Positions 6,267 to 7,225 of a stretch of 7,225 bases of DNA are shown here, in pieces. The translations under genes were made by a program, and so were the position numbers. How positions within the stretch are numbered: the stretch's first letter is position 1; each line of letters starts with the position of its first letter. A model generated the notes under the pieces. It ran no database searches and was not told the DNA's origin. It saw only the letters and a list, made by a program, of their open reading frames with translations. Origin of the DNA: Candidatus Ectomicrobium neotermitis (GTDB lineage Bacteria > Elusimicrobiota > Endomicrobiia > Endomicrobiales > Endomicrobiaceae); NCBI GenBank assembly GCA_031283745.1, contig JAITBH010000137.1, forward strand, positions 1 through 7,225. Reading direction: 5' to 3'.

Positions 6267-6278
6267 TTTTTTGAGTTT

Positions 6279-7220
6279 TTACTCCCTTTCTAATGTGATG
6301 ACCGCTATTTCGCTTGTGCTAAACAGTCTCATCGGGGGACCCCATAAACGGGTTCCTGAGGTGATATAAAGAATGGATTTTCCTATTTTGTATATCCCAT
6401 AGTTGTATTGCATAAAGAACTTCCTAACTATCCACACGGGAGGAATTTGACCTGCATGGGTGTGGCCGGATAGCTGGATGATGTCGGCATATTTGCCTGC
6501 AAAGTTAAAAGTTTCGGGTCTGTGGCTTAAAAATAGAGTGGGGTATCTCTTGTCAACTGCAAGAGCCTGCTCTATTTTTTTGTCATTTCTCCAGCTTTTG
6601 TCATTTATGCCTGCAACATTTATCGTATTTTTTACCAAAACGTTTTCATCGTCTAAAACCTTTACGCCCAATTTCCCAAACATCTCATAAAAAGGCTCAG
6701 CCCCTAAGAAATACTCATGGTTACCTGTAACGGCAAAAATCCCATAAGGGGCATGGAGCTTTGCAAAACCATAGTTTAGAAACTCATCATTTTTGTTGAT
6801 GTCTATGTCTATGATGTCTCCAACAAAAACAATCATATCAGGCTTTAAGCCGTCAACTTTGTCAAAAATAGCGTTTATGTCTGCGGGTTTAGTGATGGCG
6901 TTAATGTGCAGGTCGGCAAGCTCGATAACTCTTAAAGAGGGGACGGGGAGATTTGGGACTTTGATATTGACCTCTTTGATGTTTAGAAAGGTTGCAAAAT
7001 TTATAAACGCCGCCATAGACAAAATGAGGCTTAAAGCGATAGCTACTATTGTCGAATAAAAGCCAAAGGACTTAATGCGGACTAAGAGGTTTAGCAAGTT
7101 CAATACATCGTTTAGTATGAAAACGCATATGGTTATTGCAAAGCACCCCATCAAGATATAAGCCCCCGAAGCGATAGACGATATAAATGCGGGCATACCG
7201 TGCCGAACCGTTAACTGCAC
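6279..7220 (-). CDS. Membrane-anchored metallophosphoesterase (YkuE-like); N-terminus may lie beyond the window
   Basis: A 313-residue calcineurin-like phosphoesterase tethered to the membrane. Two hydrophobic segments (about residues 13-40 and 52-75) precede the catalytic domain. The dimetal site motifs are all present in order: DLH (Asp103, His105), GDIID (Asp135), GNHE (Asn167-His168), SHRP (His233) and GHTHAGQ (His253, His255). The 'SGTRLWGPPMRLF' end (288-300) is typical of the YkuE-like branch. The proposed start is GTG at 7220, five bases from the edge. No Shine-Dalgarno sequence can be examined, and the two visible codon positions upstream (GTT, then xTA) contain no certain stop. Relatives often carry more N-terminal membrane helices, so the gene may begin outside the window. 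Substrate is unknown; related enzymes are linked to lipid or envelope phosphoester cleavage. It is probably the upstream gene of the operon leading to FkbM and nnrD. Confidence 0.88.
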   Translation of the reverse strand: MQLTVRHGMPAFISSIASGAYILMGCFAITICVFILNDVLNLLNLLVRIKSFGFYSTIVAIALSLILSMAAFINFATFLNIKEVNIKVPNLPVPSLRVIELADLHINAITKPADINAIFDKVDGLKPDMIVFVGDIIDIDINKNDEFLNYGFAKLHAPYGIFAVTGNHEYFLGAEPFYEMFGKLGVKVLDDENVLVKNTINVAGINDKSWRNDKKIEQALAVDKRYPTLFLSHRPETFNFAGKYADIIQLSGHTHAGQIPPVWIVRKFFMQYNYGIYKIGKSILYITSGTRLWGPPMRLFSTSEIAVITLERE

Positions 7221-7225
7221 AACTA

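Noticed and set aside
6265..6272. Run of eight A's (minus strand) before the FkbM ribosome binding site as a second slippage switch.
   Set aside because: It is non-coding, short for a switch, and only slightly changes distances upstream of an intact Shine-Dalgarno sequence.

Overview
The window is a densely packed stretch of bacterial chromosome with no intergenic gap longer than about 30 bases. A lipoprotein-type binding protein and an M16-family protease tail suggest a Gram-negative (diderm) bacterium of moderate GC content, roughly 45% outside one AT-richer gene. GTG starts, ATGA/GTGA stop-start overlaps and strong AAGGAG-type ribosome binding sites are used freely. The sequence does not let me place the lineage.

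Plus strand, 1-4317: the 3' end of an M16 peptidase gene is followed without a gap by a peptide/nickel-type ABC importer operon. It encodes a solute-binding lipoprotein (168-1775), two inner-membrane permeases (1791-2762 and 2759-3577) and one short ATPase (3574-4317). Four-base overlaps join the peptidase to the binding protein, permease B to permease C, and permease C to the ATPase. Proteolysis outside the cytoplasm followed by import of the peptides is the simplest joint role. The ATPase lacks the C-terminal extension usual in DppD/OppD, and no second ATPase (DppF/OppF) follows.

Minus strand, 7225-4308: a convergent operon is read in the order metallophosphoesterase (membrane-anchored, YkuE-like), FkbM-family methyltransferase, NAD(P)H-hydrate dehydratase (NnrD). 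It meets the ABC operon tail to tail with a 10-base overlap of the coding ends and no visible terminator.

The most notable feature is an uninterrupted run of ten G's (coding strand; C's at 5594-5603 on the plus strand) inside the FkbM methyltransferase gene. The run splits it into a 231-residue and a 137-residue reading frame. Removing one G restores a single 352-residue FkbM protein with all expected methyltransferase motifs. This is the architecture of a slipped-strand, phase-variable (contingency) gene captured in an OFF register. The gene is also clearly AT-richer than both neighbours, which suggests it was inserted into an older metallophosphoesterase-nnrD operon.
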